DNA from: Kribbella kalugense
GTDB taxonomy: Bacteria > Actinomycetota > Actinomycetes > Propionibacteriales > Kribbellaceae
Assembly (NCBI RefSeq): GCF_004365875.1
Contig: NZ_SODF01000001.1
Span: 496,001-560,000, forward strand
DNA: 64,000 nucleotides
Reading direction: 5' to 3'
A program made the position numbers and the translations under genes. Positions 16,730 through 25,061 of this stretch are shown in pieces. The notes under the pieces are model-generated. The model saw only the letters and a program-made list of their open reading frames with translations. It made no database searches and had not been told where the DNA came from. How positions within the stretch are numbered: the stretch's first letter is position 1; each line of letters starts with the position of its first letter.

Positions 16730-17820
16730 CGGCGGACGCCCCGCCCGCTGTAGCCGTCGACAAGAGCCAGGACTCCGCACCCATCTCGGGGGTGCGGGCC
16801 TGGCTGTCGCGGCATCCGCTGGCGGCGTACGCGCTCCGCAGGTTCGGGCTCTACCTGATCGAGCTCTGGGGTGCGCTGACCATCGCGTTCTTCTTCTTCC
16901 GGCTGATGCCGGGTGACCCGATCCAGACGCTGATCCAGACCCTGCAGCAGAACTACATCTACAACGCGCAGGCGAGCGCGGAGATCATCGCCCGCTACAA
17001 GCACGAGTTCGGGCTCGACGGGAACCTGCTGACGCAGTACGTCGTGTACATGCAGAAGCTGGTCCTGCACGGCGATCTCGGGCCGAGCCTGATCAACTAC
17101 CCGACGCCGGCCCAGACGGTGATCCTGCGAGCGCTGCCGTGGACGATCGGTCTGCTCGGCATCGCGTCCGTACTCTCCTGGGTCCTGGGCGTCGTCATCG
17201 GCGCGATCGCCGGCTGGCGGCGCGGCAAGCTCGGCTCCTCGATCGCTACCAACCTGTCGATCGCGCTCTCGCACGTGCCGTACTTCTTCGTCGCGCTGAT
17301 CCTGGTCTACATCTTCGCGTACTCGATGGGTGTGTTGCCTGCGAGATCGGCGTACGACTCCAACATCAATCCAGGGATCTCGCTGGCGTTCATCGGCAGC
17401 GTGCTCAAGTACGGATTGCTGCCTGGTCTGTCGATCGTGATCATCGGCACGTTCAGCTGGATCCTGTCGACCCGAATGCTGATGGTCCCGATTCTCGGCG
17501 AGGACTACCTGGTGTACGCCGAGGCGAAGGGACTGAAGAGCTGGCGGATCCTGACCCGGTACGCGCTGCGGAACTGCTACCTGCCGCAGATCACCGCGTT
17601 CGGGATCTCGCTGGGGTTCATCTTCAACGGCAACGTGCTCGTCGAGCAGCTGTTCAACTATCCGGGTCTCGGGACCACGCTGGTGACCGCGATCCAGCAG
17701 CTCGACTTCAACACGATCCTCGGGGTCACCGACATGGCGATCTTCTCGGTGCTGACCGCCGTACTCCTGCTCGACCTCCTCCTGCCGTTGCTTGACCCGC
17801 GCGTCAAGTACTGGAAGTGA
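16726..17820 (+). CDS. ABC transporter permease, DppB type
   Basis: 364 residues. A soluble ~35-residue N-terminal arm leads to a first membrane helix (LYLIELWGALTIAFFFFRL), the conserved DppB loop RLMPGDP and five further helices; the EAA loop is YAEAKGLKSWRILTRYALRN. It forms one half of the transmembrane channel. GTG overlaps the SBP stop (GTGA) and AAGGGA sits 5 nt upstream, so translation is coupled. Confidence 0.92.
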   Translation: MTADAPPAVAVDKSQDSAPISGVRAWLSRHPLAAYALRRFGLYLIELWGALTIAFFFFRLMPGDPIQTLIQTLQQNYIYNAQASAEIIARYKHEFGLDGNLLTQYVVYMQKLVLHGDLGPSLINYPTPAQTVILRALPWTIGLLGIASVLSWVLGVVIGAIAGWRRGKLGSSIATNLSIALSHVPYFFVALILVYIFAYSMGVLPARSAYDSNINPGISLAFIGSVLKYGLLPGLSIVIIGTFSWILSTRMLMVPILGEDYLVYAEAKGLKSWRILTRYALRNCYLPQITAFGISLGFIFNGNVLVEQLFNYPGLGTTLVTAIQQLDFNTILGVTDMAIFSVLTAVLLLDLLLPLLDPRVKYWK

Positions 17821-17825
17821 TGCCG

Positions 17826-18701
17826 ATGAGAATCCTCAGAGCTGTACTGCGGACGATCCGGAACAGTCGGCGGCTGGCGATGGGCCTGGTCATCCTCGGA
17901 GTGCTGGTGCTGGTCGCGCTGTTCAGCCCGTTGATCGCGAAGGCCATCGGCGGCGGTCAGGATCCGATCGAGCTGGCGGCGTACGACAAGTGGCAAGTGC
18001 CTGGACCCAGCCATCTGCTCGGGACCGACCAGTTCGGCCGGGACGTGTTCGCGATGGTGGTGAAGGCGCTTGCGGTCTCGCTGCAGATCGGCGCGATCGC
18101 CGGTGTCATCTCGACGGTCGTCGGCGTGATTGTGGCCTTCGTCGCCGGGTACAAGGGCGGCTGGATCGACAACGTTCTCTCGACGTTCACCGGGATCTTG
18201 CTGGTGATCCCGACGTTCCCGTTGCTGATCGCGCTGTCGGCGTACGCGAAGAACGTCAGCCTGTTCCAGGTCGGCGTGATGATCTCGATCTTCGCCTGGC
18301 CGTTCGCGGCGAAGACGATCCGCTCGCAAGTGCTGAGTCTGCGGACCCGGCCGTACGTCGATCTGGCCCGGGTGAGCAAGGCCCGCGACCTGGAGATCAT
18401 CACCACCGAACTGCTGCCGAACCTGCTGCCGTTCATCGGGGTCGGGTTCGCGTCCTCGGCCCTCGGCGCGATCTTCGGCCTGGTCGGCCTGGAGATCATC
18501 GGGCTCGGGCCTGGTGGCGTGATCGACCTCGGTCAGATCATCTACAGCGCGATCAGCACCGGTGCGCTGACGCTGGGCGCCTGGCCGATGTTCGTCGTAC
18601 CGGTCGGGTTGCTGACGCTGCTGTTCGCGGCCTTGAACATGGTGAACATCGGGTTGGAAGAGGTCTACAACCCACGGCTGAGGGGAGTGGCCGGTGAATG
18701 A
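17826..18701 (+). CDS. ABC transporter permease, DppC type
   Basis: 291 residues with about six membrane helices and the DppC hallmark LLGTDQFGRDVFAMV near residue 70; the EAA loop is YVDLARVSKARDLEIITTELLPN. It partners the DppB-type permease. Starts at 17817 and 17820 are also in frame, but GGAAG (17813-17817) is best spaced (8 nt) for the ATG at 17826. The end overlaps the first ATPase gene by 8 nt. Confidence 0.9.
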   Translation: MRILRAVLRTIRNSRRLAMGLVILGVLVLVALFSPLIAKAIGGGQDPIELAAYDKWQVPGPSHLLGTDQFGRDVFAMVVKALAVSLQIGAIAGVISTVVGVIVAFVAGYKGGWIDNVLSTFTGILLVIPTFPLLIALSAYAKNVSLFQVGVMISIFAWPFAAKTIRSQVLSLRTRPYVDLARVSKARDLEIITTELLPNLLPFIGVGFASSALGAIFGLVGLEIIGLGPGGVIDLGQIIYSAISTGALTLGAWPMFVVPVGLLTLLFAALNMVNIGLEEVYNPRLRGVAGE

Positions 18702-19515
18702 CGTTCCTGCCAATGTCCTGGAAATCAAGGGCCTTGACGTCGTCTACTCGACCAACCGCGGCGACGTACAGGCGGTCCGCGGGATCAACCTGGACGTCCG
18801 CCGCGGCGAGATCCTCGGGATCGCTGGGGAGTCGGGCAGCGGCAAGAGCACGCTCGCGGTCGCTCTGCTCCGGTTGCTCAAGGCACCGGGCAAGGTGACC
18901 GGCGGCTCGGTCATCTTCAACCCGGCCGGCCGTTCGCCGGTGGACCTGCTCAAGGTGCACGGCGAGGAGCTGCGGGTACTGCGGTGGAGCGCGCTCTCGT
19001 ATCTCCCGCAGGGCTCGATGAGTTCGCTCAACCCGGTCATGCGCGTGCACGACCAGTTCAAGGACGTGATCGTCGAGCACGCGCCGGATCGCAAGGAAGC
19101 GGTCGGCGACATGATCCCGCGGCTGCTCACCCAGGTCGGCCTGGAGCCCCGAGTCGCCCGGATGTATCCGCACGAGCTGTCCGGCGGGATGAAGCAGCGG
19201 GTGCTGATGGCGATCGCGGTCGCGCTCGAGCCCGACCTGGTGATCGCGGACGAGCCGACCACCGCGATGGACGTGACGATCCAGCGGGTGATCCTGCAGT
19301 CGCTGGCCGATCTGCGGACCGACTTCGGCGTCACGCTGATGGTGATCTCGCACGACATGGGCGTCCACGCGCAGCTGGTCGACCGGGTCGCCGTGATGTA
19401 CGAAGGCCAGCTGGTCGAGGTCGGCGACGTACGCCAGGTGTTCAAGGATCCGCAGGATCCCTACACCCGGCAGCTGATCGAGTCGATCCCGCAGGTAGGA
19501 CGGAGGGCCTCATGA
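18694..19515 (+). CDS. ABC transporter ATP-binding protein, DppD type
   Basis: 273 residues: Walker A GESGSGKST (about 45-53), Q-loop LPQGSMSSLNPVMRV, signature LSGGMKQRV, Walker B LVIADEPTTAMD, switch His in ISHDM. The QDPYTRQLIESIPQ tail is the oligopeptide-transporter C-terminal motif. It powers the importer as a heterodimer with the following ATPase. The GTG start has GGGGAG 6 nt upstream. Confidence 0.92.
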   Translation: MNDVPANVLEIKGLDVVYSTNRGDVQAVRGINLDVRRGEILGIAGESGSGKSTLAVALLRLLKAPGKVTGGSVIFNPAGRSPVDLLKVHGEELRVLRWSALSYLPQGSMSSLNPVMRVHDQFKDVIVEHAPDRKEAVGDMIPRLLTQVGLEPRVARMYPHELSGGMKQRVLMAIAVALEPDLVIADEPTTAMDVTIQRVILQSLADLRTDFGVTLMVISHDMGVHAQLVDRVAVMYEGQLVEVGDVRQVFKDPQDPYTRQLIESIPQVGRRAS

Positions 19516-20399
19516 AGTCGGAGCTCGAACTTCGTGGCGTACAGCAACGATTCCACGCCCGTGGGGTCGCCGACGGGTACATTACCGCGGTCGACGACGT
19601 GAGCTTCAAGCTGCTCGCGTCGCCGCCGCAGATCGTCAGCCTGGTCGGCCAGAGCGGTAGCGGGAAGAGCACGATCGCCCGGAACGTGCTCGGCCTGCAG
19701 AAGCCGACGGCCGGGTCCGTGCTGTACGGCGGCAAGGACATCTTCAAGCTGAATCGCGCCGAGTACGACGCGTACCGTCGCGACGTACAGCCCGTCTTCC
19801 AGGACCCGTACGCGATCTTCAACCCGTTCTACCGGGTGGATCGCGTGCTCTGGAAAGCGGTGAAGAAGTTCAAGTTGGCGTCAACGCGAGCGGCCGGTCT
19901 GCAACTGATCGAAGAGTCGCTGAAAGCAGTCCGGCTGGAGCCGGAGAACGTTCTCGGGCGTTACCCGCACCAGCTTTCCGGTGGCCAACGGCAACGAATC
20001 ATGCTGGCCCGGGTGCACATGCTGCGGCCGTCGTTCATCATCGCGGACGAGCCGGTGTCGATGCTGGACGCCCAGGTCCGCAAGCACTTCCTGGACATCC
20101 TGCTCGACTTCCAGCGCGAACACGGGATGACGACACTGTTCATCACCCACGACCTGTCGACGGTGTACTACCTGGGCGGCGAGGTCATGGTCATCACCAA
20201 GGGCGAGATCGTCGAACGCGGCTCGGTCGCCACGGTCATGCACGAGCCGTCCCATCCATACACGAAGCTGCTGCTCGACTCGATCCCGCAACCCGACCCG
20301 GACAAGCGCTGGACCACCCGCATCCAGGTTGACGAACTCGAGCACCTGGACGACAACACCCTCGGCGACGCGACCAAGCCAGAGGCGCCGATCATCTGA
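19512..20399 (+). CDS. ABC transporter ATP-binding protein, DppF type
   Basis: 295 residues: Walker A GQSGSGKST, Q-loop VFQDPYAIFNPFYRV, signature LSGGQRQRI, Walker B FIIADEPVSMLD, switch His in ITHDL, C-terminal SHPYTKLLLDSIPQ motif. The D-loop is SMLDA where most relatives have S-A/S-LD. Its ATG overlaps the previous stop (ATGA) and has GGAGGG upstream. Last gene of the operon, followed at once by a terminator. Confidence 0.92.
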   Translation: MKSELELRGVQQRFHARGVADGYITAVDDVSFKLLASPPQIVSLVGQSGSGKSTIARNVLGLQKPTAGSVLYGGKDIFKLNRAEYDAYRRDVQPVFQDPYAIFNPFYRVDRVLWKAVKKFKLASTRAAGLQLIEESLKAVRLEPENVLGRYPHQLSGGQRQRIMLARVHMLRPSFIIADEPVSMLDAQVRKHFLDILLDFQREHGMTTLFITHDLSTVYYLGGEVMVITKGEIVERGSVATVMHEPSHPYTKLLLDSIPQPDPDKRWTTRIQVDELEHLDDNTLGDATKPEAPII

Positions 20400-20401
20400 C
20401 C

Positions 20402-20438
20402 AGCAGCGGGACCTCCTGTCCGAGGAGGTCCCGCTGCT
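20402..20438. terminator. Bidirectional terminator between importer operon and phospholipase gene
   Basis: Perfect 16-bp stem (20402-20417 with 20423-20438) and a 5-nt loop, between two convergent stops at 20399 and 20444. Confidence 0.85.
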
Positions 20439-20443
20439 TGGTG

Positions 20444-22474
20444 TCAGGCGGTCTTGATCGCCGGGTCGCTGACGCCGGGGGTGCCGGTTTCGACGTGGCC
20501 GGCGAAGCGGCGGAGGTACGTCGTGTCCGCGGTGGTCGTGACCGAGACGTCGTACCAGCGGCTGCTGGTGGTGACGGTGTAGTTGGTCTTGCCCTTGCGG
20601 ACGTCGAGGTTCTTGGTCTTGCCGGTGTAGGCGTTCGTGATCGTCACGCGGCGGGCGGTGTCGGAGGTGAAGGTGAGGACGACGTCGCCGGTGCGGGTGT
20701 CGCGAGCCGTGATCTCCAGGCCGGTCGCAGGCTTGCCCTTGAAGGTGCGGAGGAAGCCGTTCGGGCCGTGGACGGTCAGGTCGGTGACGCCGCCCGAGTA
20801 GATCGGGTTCCAGCTGTCGGCGACGGTCTTGCCGGCCTCGGCGGTGTACGTCCACGGTCCGTCGGTGCGGTTCGCGGACGTGATCAGGAACTGTGCACCG
20901 GTGTGCGGTCCGGAGCTGAAGGTCAGCTTGTACTTGCTGTCGGCAACGATGCCGTCGACAACAGGTGCGTAGGGCAACGGCCGGGTACGACGGCAGCCGT
21001 GCTCCTGCACGGGGACCTTGCCGACCGCGGGCGGCGTCGGCACGTAGTCCGGGTGCCGCTTGTTGTCCGGCGGCTGGTACGCGGTCGTGTCCGGCAGCTT
21101 GGCCGGCCGGGTGGCCGTCGTACCGAAGTCGAAGGCGGAGCTCAGGTCGCCGCAGATCGCGCGGCGCCACGGCGAGATGTTCGGCTCGTGCACGCCGAAC
21201 CGGGACTCCATGAACCGGATGATCGACGTGTGGTCGAAGGTCTCCGAGCAGGTGTAGCCGCCGGTGCTCCACGGCGACACGACCAGCATCGGCACCCGCT
21301 GGCCGAGACCGTACGCACCGTGCGCGGCCTTGGTGCCGGTGTAGAGATCCGGCCCGGCGTCGACGGTCGACAGACCCTGGTTCGCGTCCAGCGGCGGGAA
21401 CGGCGGTACGACGTGATCGAAGAAGCCGTCGTTCTCGTCGTACGTGATGAACAGCGCGGTCTTGCTCCACACCTCGGGGTTCGAGGTGAGTGCGTCGAGG
21501 ACCTGGGAGATGTACCAGGCGCCGTAGTTGGCCGGCCAGTTCGGGTGCTCGGTGAACGCCTCCGGCGCAGCGATCCAGGAGATCTTCGGCAGCCGGTTGT
21601 TCTTCACGTCAGCGGCGAGCTGGCCGAACAGGCTCTCGCCGGCCTTCGCGTTCGTACCGGTGCGAGCCTTGTCGTACAAGGGGTTTCCGGCAGCGGCGTT
21701 GCGGTAGTTGTTGAAGTACAGCAGCGAGTTGTCGCCGTAGTTCCCGCGGTACGCGTCGTCGATCCAGCCCCAGCCGCCGGCCGCGTCCAGACCGTCGCCG
21801 ATGTCCTGGTAGATCTTCCAGGACACGCCGGCCTTCTCGAGCCGCTCGGGGTACGTCGACCAGCCGTAGCCGGCCTCGTCGTTGCCGAGGACAGGCCCGC
21901 CGCCGGTGCCGTCGTTCCCGGTGTAGCCGGTCCACATGTAGTACCGGTTCGGGTCGGTCGAGCCCATGAACGAGCAGTGGTACGCGTCGCAGAGCGTGAA
22001 CTTGTCCGCGAGCGCGTAGTGGAACGGGATGTCCTCGCGGGTCAGGTACGCCATCGTGGTCGACGTCTTGGCCGGGATCCACTGGTCGTACTTGCCGCCG
22101 TTCACCGCCTGGTGCGCGTCGCCCCAGCTGTGCGCGAGGTCCTGGATGAACTGCAGGCCGAGGTTGTCCGCCTCCGGCCGGAACGGCAGGATCTCCTTGC
22201 CGAGGGCATTCTTCTGGTGCCACACCGGCTGACCGCTGGGCATCGTCACCGGCCGCGGGTCACCGAACCCGCGGACACCGTTGAGGGTGCCGAAGTAGTG
22301 GTCGAACGACCGGTTCTCCTGCATGAGCACGACGATGTGCTCGACGTCCTCGATGCTGCCGAACCGGCGATGCGCCGGGATCGCGGCGGCCTGCTCGATA
22401 CTGTTCGTCATCGCGGCAAGCGCGGCCGACGCTCCGGCAAGCTGCAGGAACCGTCGGCGATTGATATCTGGCAT
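20444..22474 (-). CDS. Tat-exported phosphocholine-type phospholipase C
   Basis: 676 residues. The signal peptide has the Tat motif NRRRFLQLAG at the extreme N-terminus. The catalytic domain (about 40-440) has the phosphoesterase/acid-phosphatase-superfamily signature VVLMQENRSFDHYFGTL (Glu53-Asn54) and later metal-site segments such as FITYDENDGFFDHV. Two C-terminal beta domains (about 490-670) correspond to DUF756 repeats of bacterial phospholipase C. It hydrolyses phospholipid headgroups outside the cell, probably for phosphate scavenging. ATG is preceded by AGGAGA. It is transcribed alone and ends at the shared terminator. Confidence 0.92.
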   Translation of the reverse strand: MPDINRRRFLQLAGASAALAAMTNSIEQAAAIPAHRRFGSIEDVEHIVVLMQENRSFDHYFGTLNGVRGFGDPRPVTMPSGQPVWHQKNALGKEILPFRPEADNLGLQFIQDLAHSWGDAHQAVNGGKYDQWIPAKTSTTMAYLTREDIPFHYALADKFTLCDAYHCSFMGSTDPNRYYMWTGYTGNDGTGGGPVLGNDEAGYGWSTYPERLEKAGVSWKIYQDIGDGLDAAGGWGWIDDAYRGNYGDNSLLYFNNYRNAAAGNPLYDKARTGTNAKAGESLFGQLAADVKNNRLPKISWIAAPEAFTEHPNWPANYGAWYISQVLDALTSNPEVWSKTALFITYDENDGFFDHVVPPFPPLDANQGLSTVDAGPDLYTGTKAAHGAYGLGQRVPMLVVSPWSTGGYTCSETFDHTSIIRFMESRFGVHEPNISPWRRAICGDLSSAFDFGTTATRPAKLPDTTAYQPPDNKRHPDYVPTPPAVGKVPVQEHGCRRTRPLPYAPVVDGIVADSKYKLTFSSGPHTGAQFLITSANRTDGPWTYTAEAGKTVADSWNPIYSGGVTDLTVHGPNGFLRTFKGKPATGLEITARDTRTGDVVLTFTSDTARRVTITNAYTGKTKNLDVRKGKTNYTVTTSSRWYDVSVTTTADTTYLRRFAGHVETGTPGVSDPAIKTA

Positions 22475-22552
22475 GCGAGTCTCCTGTCGGGCGGTGGGGC
22501 GGATGGAGTCTGAAACACCAGGAATGCATCGCAGGCACCCTAATCTGAACGA

Positions 22553-22945
22553 TTAACTGACGGAAGATGAACTCTGCTGTCCACCCCAGGTGACTTTCAA
22601 ACCATTCCGAGCAACCACTTGGTGGCTGACTGCCGAGGTGAAGTGCGCTGGGCGGGTCCGAGCGCCGATCACCTGGCGCAGGCGGACAAGCTCGCGCGCT
22701 CGATCTGAACCTCTACAGGCGGAGCTGGTCCCTTCGGGCACGGTCTTGTTCCCGGCGCGTTTGGAGCTGAGGTGGGGTCTGATGGGCAGATGAGCGGTAT
22801 CTGCTGGGGGCTCGGGCCGGCGGGTGGCCCGGCAGGGGCGGGCGCCGTGGACGACGCCGTTGCTGAGGTGGATGGTCCAGCTACCGGCGTGCAGGTCGCG
22901 GTGGCAGCGTTTACAGAGGAGGACGAGGTTGCTGGAACCTTGCAA
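22553..22945 (-). pseudogene. Partial duplicate of DUF222/HNH gene 3' segment
   Basis: The frame contains SSNLVLLCKRCHRDLHAGSW followed by HLSNGVVHGARP, closely matching the HNH end of the complete neighbouring gene (NLVLLCKRCHRDLHAGSW, IHITDGIVHVARP), but lacks everything before the HNH centre. The first zinc Cys pair and catalytic His are absent. At DNA level 48 bp (22884-22931) are identical to 23483-23530. It starts directly behind the stop of the intact gene. It is a remnant of a tandem relative or a recombination scar. Confidence 0.75.
22884..22931. repeat. 48-bp direct repeat, copy 1
   Basis: Identical to 23483-23530, 599 bp away; it encodes the LLCKRCHRDLHAG segment of the HNH domain in both the remnant and the intact gene. 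Confidence 0.85.
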
Positions 22946-22956
22946 GCCGGCCGCGT

Positions 22957-24870
22957 CTAGGCAGCGGTAGTGGTGCGAGGCTCCGCGGAGTCAGGCCACC
23001 CGTCGGCAGTACAGGGGTTGAGTTTAGAACCGTCGCCAGGGCTGCACTCGTTGTCGCCGGAGACCGCGGCAAGGTCATCCCACGGGTCGAATGCGACGGT
23101 GGTGCTCGGCCTGAGGTCGCTGTGAGGATCGACCTGCGCGATCGAGCTGCCGTCGTCGCCCCAGGGATCGAAGTCAGCGGCAGGTGGGCGCGTTCGAGTA
23201 CGGGCAGGCAGTTCGTCAGGCGCGTCGCCCCAGGGGTTGAGGCGGGCGGCGTCATCTGCGCTGATCCAGGGTGGGTCGGTGTCACGCGGCCAGACGCGCG
23301 AGGGTACGCCGGGCATGCCTGCGCCGGGCGTGGTTGCAGCGGGGGTGGCTGAGCTGGGCGTGGCGGTAGACGTGGTTGCGGCGGTTGGTGGGCGGTATTT
23401 GTGGAGGTGAGCCGGATCCGGGGTCGCCCAGGTGGGGCGGGCGACGTGAACGATGCCGTCGGTGATGTGAATGTCCCAGCTGCCGGCGTGCAGGTCGCGG
23501 TGGCAGCGTTTACAGAGGAGGACGAGGTTGTCGATCTTGGTCTCGCCGCCGTCGATCCAGCTGATGACGTGGTGGGCGTCGCAGTAGATGGGTGGAGCTC
23601 CGCAGCAGACGCAGCCTTTGTCACGGGTGATGAGAGCCTTGCGCATGGGGCCGGTGGCAAGCCGCAGGGTGGTGCCGACGTCCAAGGGCTGGGAATCCGA
23701 GCCGAGGACGATCGGCAGGATGTGGGCGTCGCAGGCGAGTCGGCGGATGGTGGCCGCGGACAGGTTGCCGCCGTAGATCAGCTGACCTGTCGCGGTCGCG
23801 CTGGCGGCCTTGAGGTCGTTGAAGTCGATGGTGACGGTGATGTGCGGCTTCGCGCCATGCCCGGCACGGGCCGGGCTAGCGCTGCCGGCACGAGTTGCAC
23901 CGTTGGCACTCGTCGCGCTGTCGTCCGCCGAACCCGTCGCGCTCTCGGCCGTTCCCGCGCCGCCGGCGCCGTCACCTGCGAGGATGCCGGCACTGGCACT
24001 GGCACTGGTGCAGGCGACGCCGCCGATGTTGTAGGCATTGGCGCCGCCGAGGACGGTGGTGAGGGCGTCGGCCTGGCGCTTGTCGCGGCTGCGGGGGTCC
24101 AGGGCGCCGTCGACGGTTTTGTGGGGTTTCGCGTGAGTGTGGATCAGGGTGCGGAACAGTTCGGCGTTCTCGTTCGCCAGAAACCCGCTGAAGGCGACGC
24201 CGTTGTCGGCCGTCTTCAACCGCAGCGTCTCGCGGTCGTAGGCCTTCTGCTCAGCGGGCTCGGGACCATCGGTGTCGAGACGATCGCGGATCTGGGTGGC
24301 GGCTTTGCGGAGGTCGAGCGGACCGTGCGTGCGGCCGAGCTCGACCATTTCCCGCTCGGCGACCGCCAGGTCCTCGACCGGCACCGTCGTCGGCAACTTA
24401 TCCAGCGCGGACACGATCGCCTCAGCCTGCGCCGGATGCAACAGCACCCCACCACCTGCATCGCCCTCGCCACCTGCATCGCCCTCACCACCTGCATCGC
24501 CCTCACCACCTGCATCGCCCTCGCTGGTGTCGTTGGCGGTGTCGTTGCCAACGTCGCTGGGAGTGGTCCCGGGAGCATGGTTGGGATTGGGATCGGGGAG
24601 CGCGTCCGCGACCGCGGGGTACTTCGGTAGCGCATTGGCCAGGTGGACATCCCGGCGCGCCTTGGCGGCGTCGATGCGGTAGCGGAAGGTCAGGAACCGC
24701 GCCGTGGTGCCGGCACCGACATCCTTGGCGTAGCCGATGGTCTCGAGGCCCGCGGTCAGGTGCAGGGCGAGGGTTTCGAGGCGGGCGATCTCGGCGTACG
24801 TGGCGTCCAGGTTCGACACCATCTCGCCGCCACTCATCGACCACACCGGTCGCTCCCCGAGAATCTCCAT
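22957..24870 (-). CDS. DUF222 / 13E12-family protein with C-terminal HNH nuclease domain
   Basis: 637 residues. DUF222 covers about 25-330 with two low-complexity insertions: four GDAGGE-like units near residue 120 and an Ala/Gly/Ser-rich stretch after NIGGVACTSA. The HNH domain follows (about 400-470): zinc Cys pair CVCC, catalytic CDAHHVISW, then LLCKRCHRDLH. The C-terminal ~150 residues are Pro/Thr/Asp-rich with repeated DPWGDD/DPWDD/NPWGD motifs. The family is multicopy in actinobacteria; its function is unproven. I start at 24870 because TACGGT is 6 nt upstream. Confidence 0.88.
   Translation of the reverse strand: MEILGERPVWSMSGGEMVSNLDATYAEIARLETLALHLTAGLETIGYAKDVGAGTTARFLTFRYRIDAAKARRDVHLANALPKYPAVADALPDPNPNHAPGTTPSDVGNDTANDTSEGDAGGEGDAGGEGDAGGEGDAGGGVLLHPAQAEAIVSALDKLPTTVPVEDLAVAEREMVELGRTHGPLDLRKAATQIRDRLDTDGPEPAEQKAYDRETLRLKTADNGVAFSGFLANENAELFRTLIHTHAKPHKTVDGALDPRSRDKRQADALTTVLGGANAYNIGGVACTSASASAGILAGDGAGGAGTAESATGSADDSATSANGATRAGSASPARAGHGAKPHITVTIDFNDLKAASATATGQLIYGGNLSAATIRRLACDAHILPIVLGSDSQPLDVGTTLRLATGPMRKALITRDKGCVCCGAPPIYCDAHHVISWIDGGETKIDNLVLLCKRCHRDLHAGSWDIHITDGIVHVARPTWATPDPAHLHKYRPPTAATTSTATPSSATPAATTPGAGMPGVPSRVWPRDTDPPWISADDAARLNPWGDAPDELPARTRTRPPAADFDPWGDDGSSIAQVDPHSDLRPSTTVAFDPWDDLAAVSGDNECSPGDGSKLNPCTADGWPDSAEPRTTTAA
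23483..23530. repeat. 48-bp direct repeat, copy 2
   Basis: Copy inside the intact HNH gene, identical to 22884-22931. Confidence 0.85.
24453..24524. repeat. 18-bp tandem repeat, four copies, in DUF222 gene
   Basis: Four head-to-tail 18-bp units starting CACCTGCATCGCCCTC at 24453, 24471, 24489 and 24507. Units differ only at the penultimate base (G, A, A, G). They are in frame and encode Gly-Asp-Ala-Gly-Gly-Glu repeats, so copy number could vary without frameshift. Confidence 0.9.
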
Positions 24871-24876
24871 ACACAC

Positions 24877-24882
24877 ACCGTA
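24877..24882 (-). promoter_or_regulatory. -10 box of leaderless DUF222/HNH gene
   Basis: TACGGT on the minus strand, 6 nt before the ATG at 24870. Confidence 0.5.
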
Positions 24883-25001
24883 GACAGCCCCTCCGACACT
24901 TTTCAAACCCAAAAGCCCTTATTTTCAAGGGATTTCGGCAATCGAAGTTATCCACAGCGCCGCAAGTCTGTGCATAAGATGCGAGGATAGCTCGTAGATG
25001 T

Positions 25002-25026
25002 GGTAGCAATTGTTGCTACCAGCAAC
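25002..25026. promoter_or_regulatory. Overlapping operator palindromes upstream of GGCT-like gene
   Basis: Palindrome A: GGTAGCAA/TTGCTACC with a 3-nt spacer (25002-25020). Palindrome B: GTTGCT/AGCAAC around ACC (25012-25026). They share a half-site and lie 36-60 nt before the GTG at 25062. Such mutually exclusive dyads suggest a regulator site; the regulator is not identifiable. Confidence 0.5.
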
Positions 25027-25061
25027 TAGTACGGTGGCTCGGCGGAGGAGCAAGGAGATCT

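Noticed and set aside
14891..16780. 629-codon minus-strand frame opposite the ABC binding protein
   Set aside because: Composition bias only; the plus strand has the lipobox, Tat motif and a promoter.
20438..22513. Long plus-strand open frame (691 codons) opposite the phospholipase gene
   Set aside because: Antisense frames stay open in GC-rich genes. Its product is Val/Arg/Gly-rich low complexity with no domain, whereas the minus strand encodes a full Tat-exported phospholipase C.
24453..24524. CRISPR array
   Set aside because: Units are contiguous 18-mers without spacers and are in frame in a protein gene; no cas genes are present in the window.
22553..24870. Mobile element or homing endonuclease
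   Set aside because: HNH and duplicated ends suggest mobility, but there is no transposase, no terminal inverted repeat, no target-site duplication and no interrupted gene.
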